Assembly: GCA_003724185.1 (NCBI GenBank) | Contig: RHGM01000005.1 | Coordinates: 1 to 64,000, forward strand | DNA length: 64,000 bases | From: Porphyrobacter sp. IPPAS B-1204 | GTDB lineage: Bacteria > Pseudomonadota > Alphaproteobacteria > Sphingomonadales > Sphingomonadaceae | Direction: 5' to 3' | Shown here: piece by piece, positions 26,018-34,670 of the stretch | How the letters are laid out: each line of letters starts with the position of its first letter | Position numbering within the stretch: the first letter of the stretch is position 1 | Made by a program: the position numbers and the translations under genes | Notes under the pieces: generated by a model | Told to the model about the DNA's origin: nothing | Seen by the model: only the letters and a program-made list of their open reading frames with translations | Database searches by the model: none

Positions 26018-26925
26018 ACGCATCGGCGCCCCCGCCATCGCCGCGCAAGCGCAAGCCGCGCAAGCTGCCCGGCGCGCGCTTCTTCCCTGCCAGACTCGGT
26101 CCCAAGGCGGCCGAGGACGAGGACGAGACCGAGGGCCGTGAAGCCAATGCCCGTGGGCTGACCTTGCGCGCCATGCTGCCCAACGCGATTACCGCTGCAG
26201 CTTTGTGTTCGGGGCTGACCGGCATCCGGTTCGCGACCGAGGGGCAATGGGCCTTCGCGATCGGACTTGTCGTTCTGGCAAGCGTGCTCGACGGGATCGA
26301 CGGGCGGGTGGCGCGGCTGCTGAACGCCCAGTCACGGTTCGGCGCGGAGCTTGATTCTCTGGCCGATTCTCTCAGCTTTGGCGTGGCGCCCGCGCTGATC
26401 CTGTTCATGTGGTCGCTAAATGACTGGCCGACCTTTGGCTGGTTTGCCGCCCTTGCCTTTGCGATCTGTTGCGCGCTGAGGCTGGCGCGGTTCAATGCCC
26501 GCATCGATGTTGACGATCAGCCGCACAAATCTGCCGGGTTCCTGACCGGCGTGCCCGCGCCGGTTGGGGCGGGGCTGGCCTTCACCCCGTTCTACCTGTG
26601 GCATGAGACTGGCTACGAGTTGTTCCGTGATCCGACGCTGATGACCGCATGGCTGACGGTGATTGCAATCCTGATGATTTCCAACATGGCGACAATAAGC
26701 TGGGCCTCGCTGCGCCCACGCCGTTCAATCCGCTTGCCGTTGATCGCCTTTACCGGCCTTGCATTTGCCGCACTGCTGCTTGAGCCGTGGTGGACGCTGG
26801 CGGCGATCAGCATCGCCTATCTTGCGCTGATGCCTTACGGCCTGGTGAAGTATGGGCGGATCAAGCGGCGGCGCAGGCTTGAAGCCTCCGCGGGCGCAAG
26901 GGCACCGAACGCTGACGCACAGTAG
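26014..26925 (+). CDS. pssA: CDP-diacylglycerol-serine O-phosphatidyltransferase
   Basis: 303 residues from a GTG that overlaps the psd stop. The CDP-alcohol phosphotransferase signature is complete: [18 protein letters not shown], then [13 protein letters not shown], with the four metal-binding aspartates and the histidine/aspartate base position. Seven or eight membrane segments follow an arginine-rich N-terminal tail (about 45 residues), a common trait in this lineage. It makes phosphatidylserine from CDP-diacylglycerol and serine, feeding the decarboxylase encoded just upstream. The 3' end overlaps a small minus-strand gene by 65 bases. Confidence 0.93.
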   Translation: MNASAPPPSPRKRKPRKLPGARFFPARLGPKAAEDEDETEGREANARGLTLRAMLPNAITAAALCSGLTGIRFATEGQWAFAIGLVVLASVLDGIDGRVARLLNAQSRFGAELDSLADSLSFGVAPALILFMWSLNDWPTFGWFAALAFAICCALRLARFNARIDVDDQPHKSAGFLTGVPAPVGAGLAFTPFYLWHETGYELFRDPTLMTAWLTVIAILMISNMATISWASLRPRRSIRLPLIAFTGLAFAALLLEPWWTLAAISIAYLALMPYGLVKYGRIKRRRRLEASAGARAPNADAQ

Positions 26926-27115
26926 TGCTGCGCGTGACCGGGCGTAGCTGCATATCGACCGCCGCCGCCTGCAATGCAAAGCCGGCACGCATGATCTCGC
27001 CTTCGCGCATCAGCCGGGCATAGGCGGCGCGGGCCTTCATCAGATTGTCGGCAATGACCGCTGCGGAAATGATGCCGGTGAGCGTGAACAGCACGGTGAT
27101 GGCGAGAGCGAGCAT
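26861..27115 (-). CDS. small single-TM hypothetical protein
   Basis: 84 residues from ATG at 27115. The first 24 residues form a hydrophobic segment (LALAITVLFTLTGIISAAVI); a short amphipathic helix (KARAAYARLMREGEI) and a basic tail follow. It overlaps the end of pssA on the other strand. No family is recognised. It has the look of the small membrane proteins often annotated in Sphingomonadales. Its upstream region shares the gap with rpsB, so the two promoters would be back to back. Confidence 0.5.
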   Translation of the reverse strand: MLALAITVLFTLTGIISAAVIADNLMKARAAYARLMREGEIMRAGFALQAAAVDMQLRPVTRSTTVRQRSVPLRPRRLQACAAA

Positions 27116-27400
27116 AGTGATATCCCCTGAAGCGTTCGTTCTTTGTTCCTAAGTCTTGTTCCCTACATGTTCCGTTCTGTCAAGCGCCTTTGCAAAATGA
27201 TCGTTCGGGAAATTTGGCCGACGGGCCAATCGGGACTGGATTTCGCCGGGCGCGGGCGCTAAGGGCGCGCTCGCATCATCAGGGGCAACAGGTCGCTGGC
27301 GGTGCAAATTCACATGGAAGGCGCACATACCGGTGCCGTTTGCGGGAGCTCCGCATCACGGTTCCAGCTTTCCAGAGGAACAACCGGAAAGGAATTACTT

Positions 27401-28183
27401 ATGGCGGCACCTGTCGTCACGATGCAGCAATTGATCGAGGCCGGCGCTCACTTCGGCCACCAGACCCACCGCTGGAACCCGCGCATGAAGCCGTACATTT
27501 TCGGCGCGCGCAACGGTGTTCACATCATCGACCTCTCGCAGACCGTGCCGCTGTTCGCGCGCGCTCTCGATTTCGTCGAATCGACCGTGCGTTCGGGCGG
27601 CAAGGTGCTGTTCGTCGGCACCAAGCGTCAGGCGCAGGAGCCGATCGCTGAAGCCGCGCGCATGTCGGGCCAGCATTTCGTCAATCACCGCTGGCTGGGC
27701 GGGATGCTCACCAACTGGAAGACGATCTCGGGTTCGATCCGCCGTCTGAAGAGCCTGGAAGAAATGCTTTCGGGCGACGTGTCGGGCTTCACCAAGAAGG
27801 AAGTGCTTCAGCTCACCCGTGAGCGCGAGAAGCTGGAAGCCTCGCTCGGCGGTATCCGCGACATGGGCGGCATCCCCGACGTGATGATCGTCATCGACGC
27901 CAACAAGGAAGATCTGGCGATCAAGGAAGCCAACGTGCTCGGCATTCCGGTGATCGGCATTCTTGATACCAACGTCGATCCTTCGGGCATCGCTTTCCCG
28001 GTTCCGGGCAACGACGATGCGAGCCGCGCAGTGCGTCTCTACTGCCAGGCGATCGGTGAAGCGGCGCTGGCCGGCAAGGGCAAGTTCCAAGCCGACGTGT
28101 CGAGCGATTTCGGCGCGATGGCTGAACCCCCGGCAGAAGCGGTAATCGCTGAAGAGCCGGCTGCGGAAGACGCCGAAGCCTGA
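27401..28183 (+). CDS. rpsB: 30S ribosomal protein uS2
   Basis: 260 residues. AAAGGA lies before ATG at 27401. Family signatures are unbroken: [17 protein letters not shown] near the start, [24 protein letters not shown], and [16 protein letters not shown] short acidic alanine-rich tail ([11 protein letters not shown]) is typical of alphaproteobacteria. It binds the 30S platform with S1. It is the first gene of the rpsB-tsf order, with a strong hairpin in the gap to tsf. The 285-base leader upstream contains no gene. Confidence 0.97.
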   Translation: MAAPVVTMQQLIEAGAHFGHQTHRWNPRMKPYIFGARNGVHIIDLSQTVPLFARALDFVESTVRSGGKVLFVGTKRQAQEPIAEAARMSGQHFVNHRWLGGMLTNWKTISGSIRRLKSLEEMLSGDVSGFTKKEVLQLTREREKLEASLGGIRDMGGIPDVMIVIDANKEDLAIKEANVLGIPVIGILDTNVDPSGIAFPVPGNDDASRAVRLYCQAIGEAALAGKGKFQADVSSDFGAMAEPPAEAVIAEEPAAEDAEA

Positions 28184-28191
28184 TTTTTTGC

Positions 28192-28224
28192 ACGGGTGAT
28201 CGACGGCCTTCGTCAATCACCCGT
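28192..28224 (+). other. hairpin between rpsB and tsf
   Basis: ACGGGTGAT(C)GACG pairs with (T)CGTCAATCACCCGT across a short loop. No T run follows, so it is more likely an attenuator or RNA-processing structure that sets the ratio of S2 to EF-Ts than a simple terminator. The six Ts lie before, not after, the stem. Confidence 0.5.
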
Positions 28225-28313
28225 CACATAACCCCTCTAGCGCGCCCGGCATTGCCCCCCTTCCCGGGACGGCAGGGCCGGGCGCCCGAACAACACACGA
28301 AAAGGAATTTCTC

Positions 28314-29240
28314 ATGGCTGATTTTTCCGTCGCTGACGTGAAGAAGCTGCGCGAGCGCACCGGCGCTGGCATGATGGACGCCAAGAAGGCGCTGACCGAA
28401 GCGGGCGGCGACATCGAAGCTGCGGTTGACGCGCTGCGCGCCAAGGGCCTCGCCACCGCGCAGAAGAAGTCGAGCCGCACCGCGGCCGAAGGCCTCGTCG
28501 GCGTGGCCGTTTCGGGCACCAAGGGCGTGGCCGTCGAAGTGAACTCGGAAACCGATTTCGTCGCCAAGAATGACCAGTTCCAGAGCTTCGTCCGCAATGT
28601 GACGGCTGTGGCTCTTGAACTCGGCAATGACGATGTCGAGGCGCTTAAGGCTGCGGCCTATCCCGAAGGCGGCACTGTGTCGGAAAAGCTGACCGATAAC
28701 GTCGCCACCATCGGCGAAAACCAGCAGATCCGCCGCATCAAGACCGTGTCGGTCGAGAAGGGCGCGGTCGTGTCCTACATGCACACCGCTGCAGCCGAAG
28801 GTCTCGGCAAGATCGGCGTGCTGATTGCGCTGGAAAGCGACGCAGGTGCCGACGTGCTCGAACCGCTCGGCAAGCAGCTGGCCATGCATGCGGCCGCCGC
28901 GTTCCCGATGGCGCTCGACGCTGACAGCCTCGACCCCGAAGTGCTCGACCGTGAGCGCAAGGTCGCCGCCGAAAAGGCTGCCGAGAGCGGCAAGCCGGCC
29001 GACGTGCAGGAAAAGATGGTCGATGGCGCGGTGAAGAAGTTCGCCAAGGAAAACGCGCTGCTCAGCCAGATCTTCGTGATGGACAACAAGACCGTCATTT
29101 CCGATCTCGTCGCGCAGGCCGGCAAGGCTGCGGGCATGCCGATCGTGCTCAAGGACTATGCCCGCTTCCAGCTCGGCGAAGGCATCGAGAAGGAAGAGGT
29201 CGATTTCGCGGCGGAAGTGGCAGCGACCCTCAAGGGCTGA
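28314..29240 (+). CDS. tsf: translation elongation factor Ts
   Basis: 308 residues. The N-terminal UBA-like domain ([21 protein letters not shown]) and the EF-Tu contact motif [10 protein letters not shown] are both in place. EF-Ts recycles GDP-bound EF-Tu. Start ATG at 28314 has AAAGGAA about 7 bases upstream. A strong terminator follows the stop, so pyrH is probably transcribed from its own promoter. Confidence 0.97.
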   Translation: MADFSVADVKKLRERTGAGMMDAKKALTEAGGDIEAAVDALRAKGLATAQKKSSRTAAEGLVGVAVSGTKGVAVEVNSETDFVAKNDQFQSFVRNVTAVALELGNDDVEALKAAAYPEGGTVSEKLTDNVATIGENQQIRRIKTVSVEKGAVVSYMHTAAAEGLGKIGVLIALESDAGADVLEPLGKQLAMHAAAAFPMALDADSLDPEVLDRERKVAAEKAAESGKPADVQEKMVDGAVKKFAKENALLSQIFVMDNKTVISDLVAQAGKAAGMPIVLKDYARFQLGEGIEKEEVDFAAEVAATLKG

Positions 29241-29261
29241 TCTTTCGCCAACAATCATCGG

Positions 29262-29293
29262 ACGGCCGCCGCAGCAAAAGCTGCGGCGGCCGT
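29262..29293 (+). terminator. rho-independent terminator after tsf
   Basis: A perfect 14-base stem (ACGGCCGCCGCAGC with its complement) around an AAAA loop is followed by TTGCTT. It closes the rpsB-tsf unit. The T run is short but the stem is very stable. Confidence 0.75.
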
Positions 29294-29406
29294 TTGCTTG
29301 AGCGCCCCTGCGGCGCTACCTTACCCTTTGCGCAATGGCAGATTGCCCGTTAAGTGCGGCGCAGCCAGCCCTTAGCCAAAGATTTCATCCGGAGCCTCGC
29401 ATTCCC

Positions 29407-30126
29407 ATGTCTCTACCTCCGATCAAGCGCGTCCTCCTGAAACTGTCGGGCGAAGTGCTGATGGGCAGCCAGCAGTTCGGGATCGATCCGGCCTTCGTCG
29501 CCGAGCTTGCCGCAGAAGTGAAAGCGGCCAAGGAAACCGGCCTCGAAATCTGCCTGGTCATCGGCGGCGGCAATATCTTCCGCGGGATGGCGGGGGCGGC
29601 CAAGGGGATGGACCGCGCGCAAGCCGATTACATGGGGATGCTGGCGACCGTGATGAACGCGCTCGCCATGCAGAACGCGCTGGAACAGCTTGGCGTGCAG
29701 ACCCGCGTGCAGTCCGCGATCGAAATGGACAAGGTGTGCGAGCCGGTGATCCGGCGCCGTGCCGAGCGCCATCTCGAAAAGGGCCGCGTCGTGATCTTCG
29801 CAGCAGGCGTCGGCGCGCCCTATTTCACCACAGACAGCGGCGCTGCCCTGCGTGCGGCTGAGATGAAGTGCGATGCGCTGCTGAAGGGCACCAGCGTTGA
29901 CGGGGTCTATGACAGCGATCCCAAGCACAACCCCGATGCCGTGCGGTTCGACACCGTGACCTACGACCGCGTGCTGGCCGACAACCTCAAGGTGATGGAC
30001 GCCTCCGCCGTGGCCCTGTGCCGTGACAACAAGATTCCGATCGTCGTCTTCTCGATCCGTGAGAAGGGCAACCTTGCCCGCGTGCTGGCGGGTGAAGGCG
30101 TGCAGACCATTGTTCAAGACAGCTAA
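29407..30126 (+). CDS. pyrH: uridylate kinase
   Basis: 239 residues from ATG at 29407. The amino-acid-kinase fold is shown by [23 protein letters not shown], and a late [12 protein letters not shown]. It phosphorylates UMP to UDP and is usually a hexamer controlled by GTP and UTP. It is followed closely by frr, the common bacterial order tsf-pyrH-frr-uppS. Confidence 0.96.
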   Translation: MSLPPIKRVLLKLSGEVLMGSQQFGIDPAFVAELAAEVKAAKETGLEICLVIGGGNIFRGMAGAAKGMDRAQADYMGMLATVMNALAMQNALEQLGVQTRVQSAIEMDKVCEPVIRRRAERHLEKGRVVIFAAGVGAPYFTTDSGAALRAAEMKCDALLKGTSVDGVYDSDPKHNPDAVRFDTVTYDRVLADNLKVMDASAVALCRDNKIPIVVFSIREKGNLARVLAGEGVQTIVQDS

Positions 30127-30149
30127 GACAAGCGAAGGATACTCCAGCC

Positions 30150-30707
30150 ATGCCGCAATATGACAAGGCCGATGTCGAGCGCCGGATGAAGGGCGCTGTC
30201 GAAGCGTTGAAAAGCGATCTGCAAGGCCTGCGCACAGGCCGCGCCAACACCAGCCTGCTCGATCCCGTCGTGGTCGAAGTCTATGGCTCGATGATGCCGC
30301 TGTCGCAGGTCGCCACGGTGTCCGCGCCCGAGCCGCGGATGCTGAGCGTGCAAGTGTGGGACCGGTCCAACATGACCGCGGTGGAAAAGGGCATCGCCCA
30401 CGCGAACCTCGGCCTCAACCCGATCATCGACGGTCAGACCCTGCGCCTGCCGATCCCCGATCTGACACAGGATCGCCGCAAGGAGCTGGCGAAGCTGGCG
30501 GGCCAATATGCCGAAAAGGCCAAAATCGCGATCCGCAACGTGCGCCGTGATGCGATGGAAAGCCTGAAGGTCGACGAGAAGAAGAAGGAAATCTCCGAGG
30601 ACGATCGCAAGCGTTCCGAAGAGCAGGTCCAGAAGCTGACCGATCAATACGTCAAAGAAACCGACGAGGCTGCCGCCAAGAAGGAACAGGAAATCCTGAC
30701 GCAGTGA
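30150..30707 (+). CDS. frr: ribosome recycling factor
   Basis: 185 residues, the normal length. The helical hallmark FKxxLxxLRTGRA is matched by VEALKSDLQGLRTGRANTSLLD, and the C-terminal helix is rich in lysine and glutamate (VDEKKKEISEDDRKRSEEQVQ). It splits post-termination ribosomes with EF-G. uppS starts 29 bases after the stop. Confidence 0.97.
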   Translation: MPQYDKADVERRMKGAVEALKSDLQGLRTGRANTSLLDPVVVEVYGSMMPLSQVATVSAPEPRMLSVQVWDRSNMTAVEKGIAHANLGLNPIIDGQTLRLPIPDLTQDRRKELAKLAGQYAEKAKIAIRNVRRDAMESLKVDEKKKEISEDDRKRSEEQVQKLTDQYVKETDEAAAKKEQEILTQ

Positions 30708-30736
30708 TTGCGGCAGCGGGATCGTAGGGAACAGGC

Positions 30737-31414
30737 TTGGACCAGTCGCGCGCCAGACATGTCGCCATCATCATGGATGGCAATGGCCGCTGGGCCAAAA
30801 AGCGGGCCTTGCCGCGCGCAGTCGGCCACCAGCGCGGCGTGGAAGCGGTGCGGCGGCTGGTGCGTGCGCTAGAACCGACCGGGCTGGAATGCCTGACGCT
30901 CTATGCGTTCTCGTCCGAAAACTGGAAGCGGTCCGAGGACGAGGTCGATGATCTGATGAACCTGATGCGGCGGTTCATCAAATCCGATCTGCCCGAATTC
31001 GTTGCCAACAACGTAAAGCTGAAGATCATCGGCGACTGGCAATCGCTCGCCCCCGATATTGTCGCGATGCTGGAAGACGCGCTGGCCCAGACCGCGAACG
31101 GCAAGCAGACGCTGGCCGTGGCGCTGAATTACGGCGGGCAGCACGAAATTGCCCGTGCGGCTGCCAAAGCGGCAGCGGCGGGCGAGGTCAGCATCGAAAG
31201 CATTGCCGCGCAGCTCGATACCGCCGATCTGCCGCCGCTCGATCTGCTGATCCGCACCAGCGGCGAAATCCGCCTGTCGAATTTTCTGCTGTGGCAGGCA
31301 GCCTATGCCGAGATGCTGTTTGTCGATACGCTGTGGCCCGATTTTGAACCTGCGCATCTGACACAGGCGCTTGATGATTTTGCCCGGAGGGAGCGGCGAT
31401 ATGGCGGACGGTGA
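30737..31414 (+). CDS. uppS: undecaprenyl diphosphate synthase
   Basis: 225 residues from a TTG at 30737; the catalytic motif HVAIIMDGNGRWAKKR lies so near the N-terminus that no ATG could serve. YAFSSENWKR and RTSGEIRLSNFLLWQ, which bind isopentenyl diphosphate, are present. The enzyme makes the C55 lipid carrier for peptidoglycan and polysaccharides. cdsA overlaps its end by 14 bases. Confidence 0.94.
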   Translation: MDQSRARHVAIIMDGNGRWAKKRALPRAVGHQRGVEAVRRLVRALEPTGLECLTLYAFSSENWKRSEDEVDDLMNLMRRFIKSDLPEFVANNVKLKIIGDWQSLAPDIVAMLEDALAQTANGKQTLAVALNYGGQHEIARAAAKAAAAGEVSIESIAAQLDTADLPPLDLLIRTSGEIRLSNFLLWQAAYAEMLFVDTLWPDFEPAHLTQALDDFARRERRYGGR

Positions 31415-32165
31415 GGCGCGGGTGCGCGATCCCAAGGCGGGCGTGACCGATCTGCCGGTGCGGCTTGCCTCGGCCATTGTCATGCTGGTGCTGGCGGGGG
31501 CTGCGCTGTGGCTTGGTGGCTGGTTCTGGACGGTTTTTGTCGCGCTGGTTGGTTGCGGGATCGTTTGGGAATGGAACAAGCTGATCGAACGCTTCGGCAT
31601 GACCGGCGTGGGCGAGACCGTGTGGTTCTTTGCGGGCGTCGTATATGTCGGCGGGGCGAGCATTGCCATGATGGCGGTGCGCAACGGACGGCAGGTGCTG
31701 CCGCTTGATCCGATGCAATCGGGCTATGGCCCCGTCGAGGTGCTGCTCGTGTTTCTGCTGCCGATCGTTGCTGTCGATGTTGGAGCCTATTTCGCGGGCC
31801 GCGCCATCGGCGGGCCGAAGATCGCCCCACGGATCAGTCCGGCCAAGACCTGGGCGGGGCTGGGCGGCGGTGCTTTGCTGGCCGGGCTGGTGGGCATCGC
31901 GGTGGAGCTTGCCGATATCGGGCCAGCGGCAGTGCCGGGCTATACGTGGATCAGCATTGCCAGTGCAGTTGTCGGCGGCGTGCTCATCGCGGTGATCGCG
32001 CAGGCGGGCGATTTCTTTGAAAGCTGGATGAAGCGCCGCGCCGGGGTCAAGGATTCAGGCAGCCTCATTCCGGGACATGGCGGCCTGTTTGACCGGCTCG
32101 ACGGGTTTATCGCGGTGTTCTTTGTGCTGTTTGTGATTGCCACGGCGTCCACTTTGCTGGGATGA
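31401..32165 (+). CDS. cdsA: phosphatidate cytidylyltransferase
   Basis: 254 residues from ATG at 31401, with GGAGGGAG upstream inside uppS. Multi-spanning inner-membrane enzyme making CDP-diacylglycerol, the substrate of pssA and pgsA in this window. The family signature near the end is matched by IAQAGDFFESWMKRRAGVKDSGSLIPGHGGLFDRLDG. The position in the uppS-cdsA-dxr-rseP-bamA order is standard. Confidence 0.95.
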   Translation: MADGEARVRDPKAGVTDLPVRLASAIVMLVLAGAALWLGGWFWTVFVALVGCGIVWEWNKLIERFGMTGVGETVWFFAGVVYVGGASIAMMAVRNGRQVLPLDPMQSGYGPVEVLLVFLLPIVAVDVGAYFAGRAIGGPKIAPRISPAKTWAGLGGGALLAGLVGIAVELADIGPAAVPGYTWISIASAVVGGVLIAVIAQAGDFFESWMKRRAGVKDSGSLIPGHGGLFDRLDGFIAVFFVLFVIATASTLLG

Positions 32166-32172
32166 TGCGATC

Positions 32173-33339
32173 ATGACGCGCACACTCACCCTGCTTGGTG
32201 CCACCGGATCGATTGGCGCATCGACGCTCGATCTGGTGCGGCGCAACCGGGACGACTGGCAGATCGAGGCACTGACCGCGCAATGCAGCGCTGCGGAGTT
32301 GGCGGCGCTGGCCATCGAATTTGGCGCCAAGCTGGCGGTGGTCGGCGACGAGGCGTGCCTGCCCGAGTTGCGTGCGGCGCTGGGCAACAGCGACATTGAA
32401 GCGGCCGGGGGAAGGGCAGCGCTGGTCGAGGCGGCCGAGCGGCCCGTGGATATGACGGTCGCGGCGATTGTCGGCTGCGCGGGGCTGGCCCCTGTCATGG
32501 CGGCGGTTGAGCGCGGCGGCACCATCGCGCTTGCCAACAAGGAAGCGCTGGTGTCCGCGGGCGAGGTGCTGATGCAGGCCGTCACGCGTCACGGCGCGAC
32601 GTTGCTGCCGACCGATTCCGAACACAATGCGATCTTCCAGTGCCTCATCGGCAACCGCATCGAGGATGTGGCGAAGATCACGCTCACCGCCAGCGGCGGT
32701 CCGCTCAGGACTTGGACGCAGGCGCAGCTCGATGCGGCCACGCCTGCTCAGGCGGTCGCTCACCCGAACTGGTCGATGGGCGCCAAGATCAGCGTCGATT
32801 CTGCGACGATGATGAACAAGGGGCTCGAATATATCGAGGCCTATCACCTGTTTCCGGTCGGGCTGGAGAAGCTCGGCATCGTCATCCACCCGCAAAGCGT
32901 GATCCATTCGATGGTGGAATTCCGCGACCGGTCGACGCTTGCGCAGCTTGGCCCGTCGGATATGCGCGTGCCGATTGCGTCGTGCCTCGCATGGCCGCAA
33001 CGGATGGAAACGCCGCTCGCCCCGCTTGATCTCGCAGCGATTGGTGAACTCACGTTCCATGCGCCTGATGAAGACCGTTTCCCCGCGACCCGTCTGGCGC
33101 GTGAGGCGATCCGTGCGGGTGGCTCGGCCCCGGCAATACTCAATGCCGCCAACGAAGTTGCGGTCGCCGCCTTCCTTGCCGGTCAGATCAGGTTCACCCG
33201 GATTGCCGCAGTGGTGGAAGAAACCTTGCAGCGCAGCAATGACGCACCGCGCCCAGCCAGCCTTGCCGAAGTGCTGGCGGTAGACCAATCGGCAAGGATG
33301 CAGGCGCTCAGCCTGCTGGAGAACAACGCTCTTGTTTGA
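32173..33339 (+). CDS. dxr: 1-deoxy-D-xylulose 5-phosphate reductoisomerase
   Basis: 388 residues from ATG at 32173. NADPH motif LLGATGSIGAST at the start, LANKEALVSAG, PTDSEHNAIFQ with the metal-binding residues, and PNWSMGAKISVDSATMMNKGLE are intact. It is the second step of the MEP isoprenoid pathway and supplies precursors for uppS upstream. The end overlaps the TTG start of rseP by eight bases. Confidence 0.97.
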   Translation: MTRTLTLLGATGSIGASTLDLVRRNRDDWQIEALTAQCSAAELAALAIEFGAKLAVVGDEACLPELRAALGNSDIEAAGGRAALVEAAERPVDMTVAAIVGCAGLAPVMAAVERGGTIALANKEALVSAGEVLMQAVTRHGATLLPTDSEHNAIFQCLIGNRIEDVAKITLTASGGPLRTWTQAQLDAATPAQAVAHPNWSMGAKISVDSATMMNKGLEYIEAYHLFPVGLEKLGIVIHPQSVIHSMVEFRDRSTLAQLGPSDMRVPIASCLAWPQRMETPLAPLDLAAIGELTFHAPDEDRFPATRLAREAIRAGGSAPAILNAANEVAVAAFLAGQIRFTRIAAVVEETLQRSNDAPRPASLAEVLAVDQSARMQALSLLENNALV

Positions 33340-34453
33340 ATCCCCCCCTTTCTGGATGTACGTGATCGGCTTCCTGCTGTTGCTTGGGCCGCTGATCACC
33401 CTGCATGAACTCGGCCACCTGCTGGTCGGCCGGATGTTCGGTGTGAAGGCGGAAGCCTTCTCGGTGGGGTTCGGCAAGGAGCTGGCTGGCTTTACTGACC
33501 GGCAGGGCACGCGCTGGAAGCTTTCGGCGCTCCCCTTGGGCGGCTATGTGCAGTTCAAGGGCGATATGAACCCCGCCAGTGTCCCTGATCCCGATGCTCC
33601 GGCTGAGGAAGGCAGCTTCCAGCACGCCGCCTTGTGGAAGCGCGCGCTGATCGTGGCTGCGGGGCCGGTGACCAATCTGGTGATCGCGATAGCGATTTTC
33701 GCGGCTTTCTTTGCGATCATGGGCAAGCCGACCATGACCGACCCCGAGGATTCGCGCACCATCGGCGCCTTCAGCGAAGGCAGTGTTGCGGAGGCGGCGG
33801 GCCTCAAGGTGGGCGATGTGGTCGTCGCCATCGACGGACGGCCAATTGGCGATTTCACCGATCTGAAAACCAAGGTTGCGCTGCATCCCGGCAAGCAGAT
33901 GGTGTTCACTGTCGAACGGGCGGGCGATACGCTGGATGTCCCGCTCACCACCGCACGGATCGAGCGCAAGGACAATTTCGGCAATATCAGCACCGAAGGC
34001 CTGATCGGCGTCGCGCCTGCTGGCGGCACGTATGAACTCGAAGAGGTGAGTGTTCTTGAGGCTATCCCGCTCGGCGTGAAACAGAGCTGGGATTTCATGG
34101 GCATGATGGTCACTGGCATCCAGCAGATCGTGACGGGCGAGCGTTCGGTGAAGGAACTGGGCGGGCCGCTCAAGATCGCCAAATTCTCCGGCGAACAGAT
34201 GAGCATGGGCGCTGCCGCCTTCATTCACTTCGCTGCGCTGATCTCGCTTAATTTGGCATTCATCAACTTCTTGCCAATCCCCGCACTCGATGGCGGGCAC
34301 CTGATGTTTTACGCGGCCGAGGCGATCCGCCGCAAGCCGGTAGGGCCGCAGGCTACCGAATGGGCTTACCGCACCGGGATTGCCCTGGTGCTGATGTTGA
34401 TGCTGGTGGTGACGGTGAATGACATTGTCTCGCTGCCGATCTTCGGAAGCTGA
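33332..34453 (+). CDS. rseP: site-2 protease RseP
   Basis: 373 residues. The TTG at 33332 overlaps the dxr stop and gives the expected N-terminus. HELGHLLVGRMFGV is the zinc HExxH motif in the first membrane helix; IPALDGGHLM is the second metal motif. One PDZ domain is recognised between them (VAEAAGLKVGDVVVAIDGRPI). RseP trims the anti-sigma factor and signal-peptide remnants inside the membrane. It is coupled here with bamA, the outer-membrane assembly gene, as in most alphaproteobacteria. Confidence 0.95.
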   Translation: MFESPPFWMYVIGFLLLLGPLITLHELGHLLVGRMFGVKAEAFSVGFGKELAGFTDRQGTRWKLSALPLGGYVQFKGDMNPASVPDPDAPAEEGSFQHAALWKRALIVAAGPVTNLVIAIAIFAAFFAIMGKPTMTDPEDSRTIGAFSEGSVAEAAGLKVGDVVVAIDGRPIGDFTDLKTKVALHPGKQMVFTVERAGDTLDVPLTTARIERKDNFGNISTEGLIGVAPAGGTYELEEVSVLEAIPLGVKQSWDFMGMMVTGIQQIVTGERSVKELGGPLKIAKFSGEQMSMGAAAFIHFAALISLNLAFINFLPIPALDGGHLMFYAAEAIRRKPVGPQATEWAYRTGIALVLMLMLVVTVNDIVSLPIFGS

Positions 34454-34670
34454 CGGCGCTGCAAGGGCGGCGCGGTTTGCGGGGGAAAGCACGATAGTCC
34501 GCGCTGATCCCGCGCCCGTGCGGCTTGACCCGCGCAGGGCACATGGGGCACAGGCGGGGGCCACGCGACGGGACGGCGTGGTTCGATGCGCAAATGGTGA
34601 CTGGCAAGGCAAAGCGGCGCGGGTCGCAAGCGGCGCGAGCACGCAGGGTTGATAACGGGATTTTAGCTGC

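Noticed and set aside
34419..34652. 77-residue frame in the rseP-bamA gap
   Set aside because: Overlaps the end of rseP, arginine/alanine-rich, no ribosome site; likely chance.
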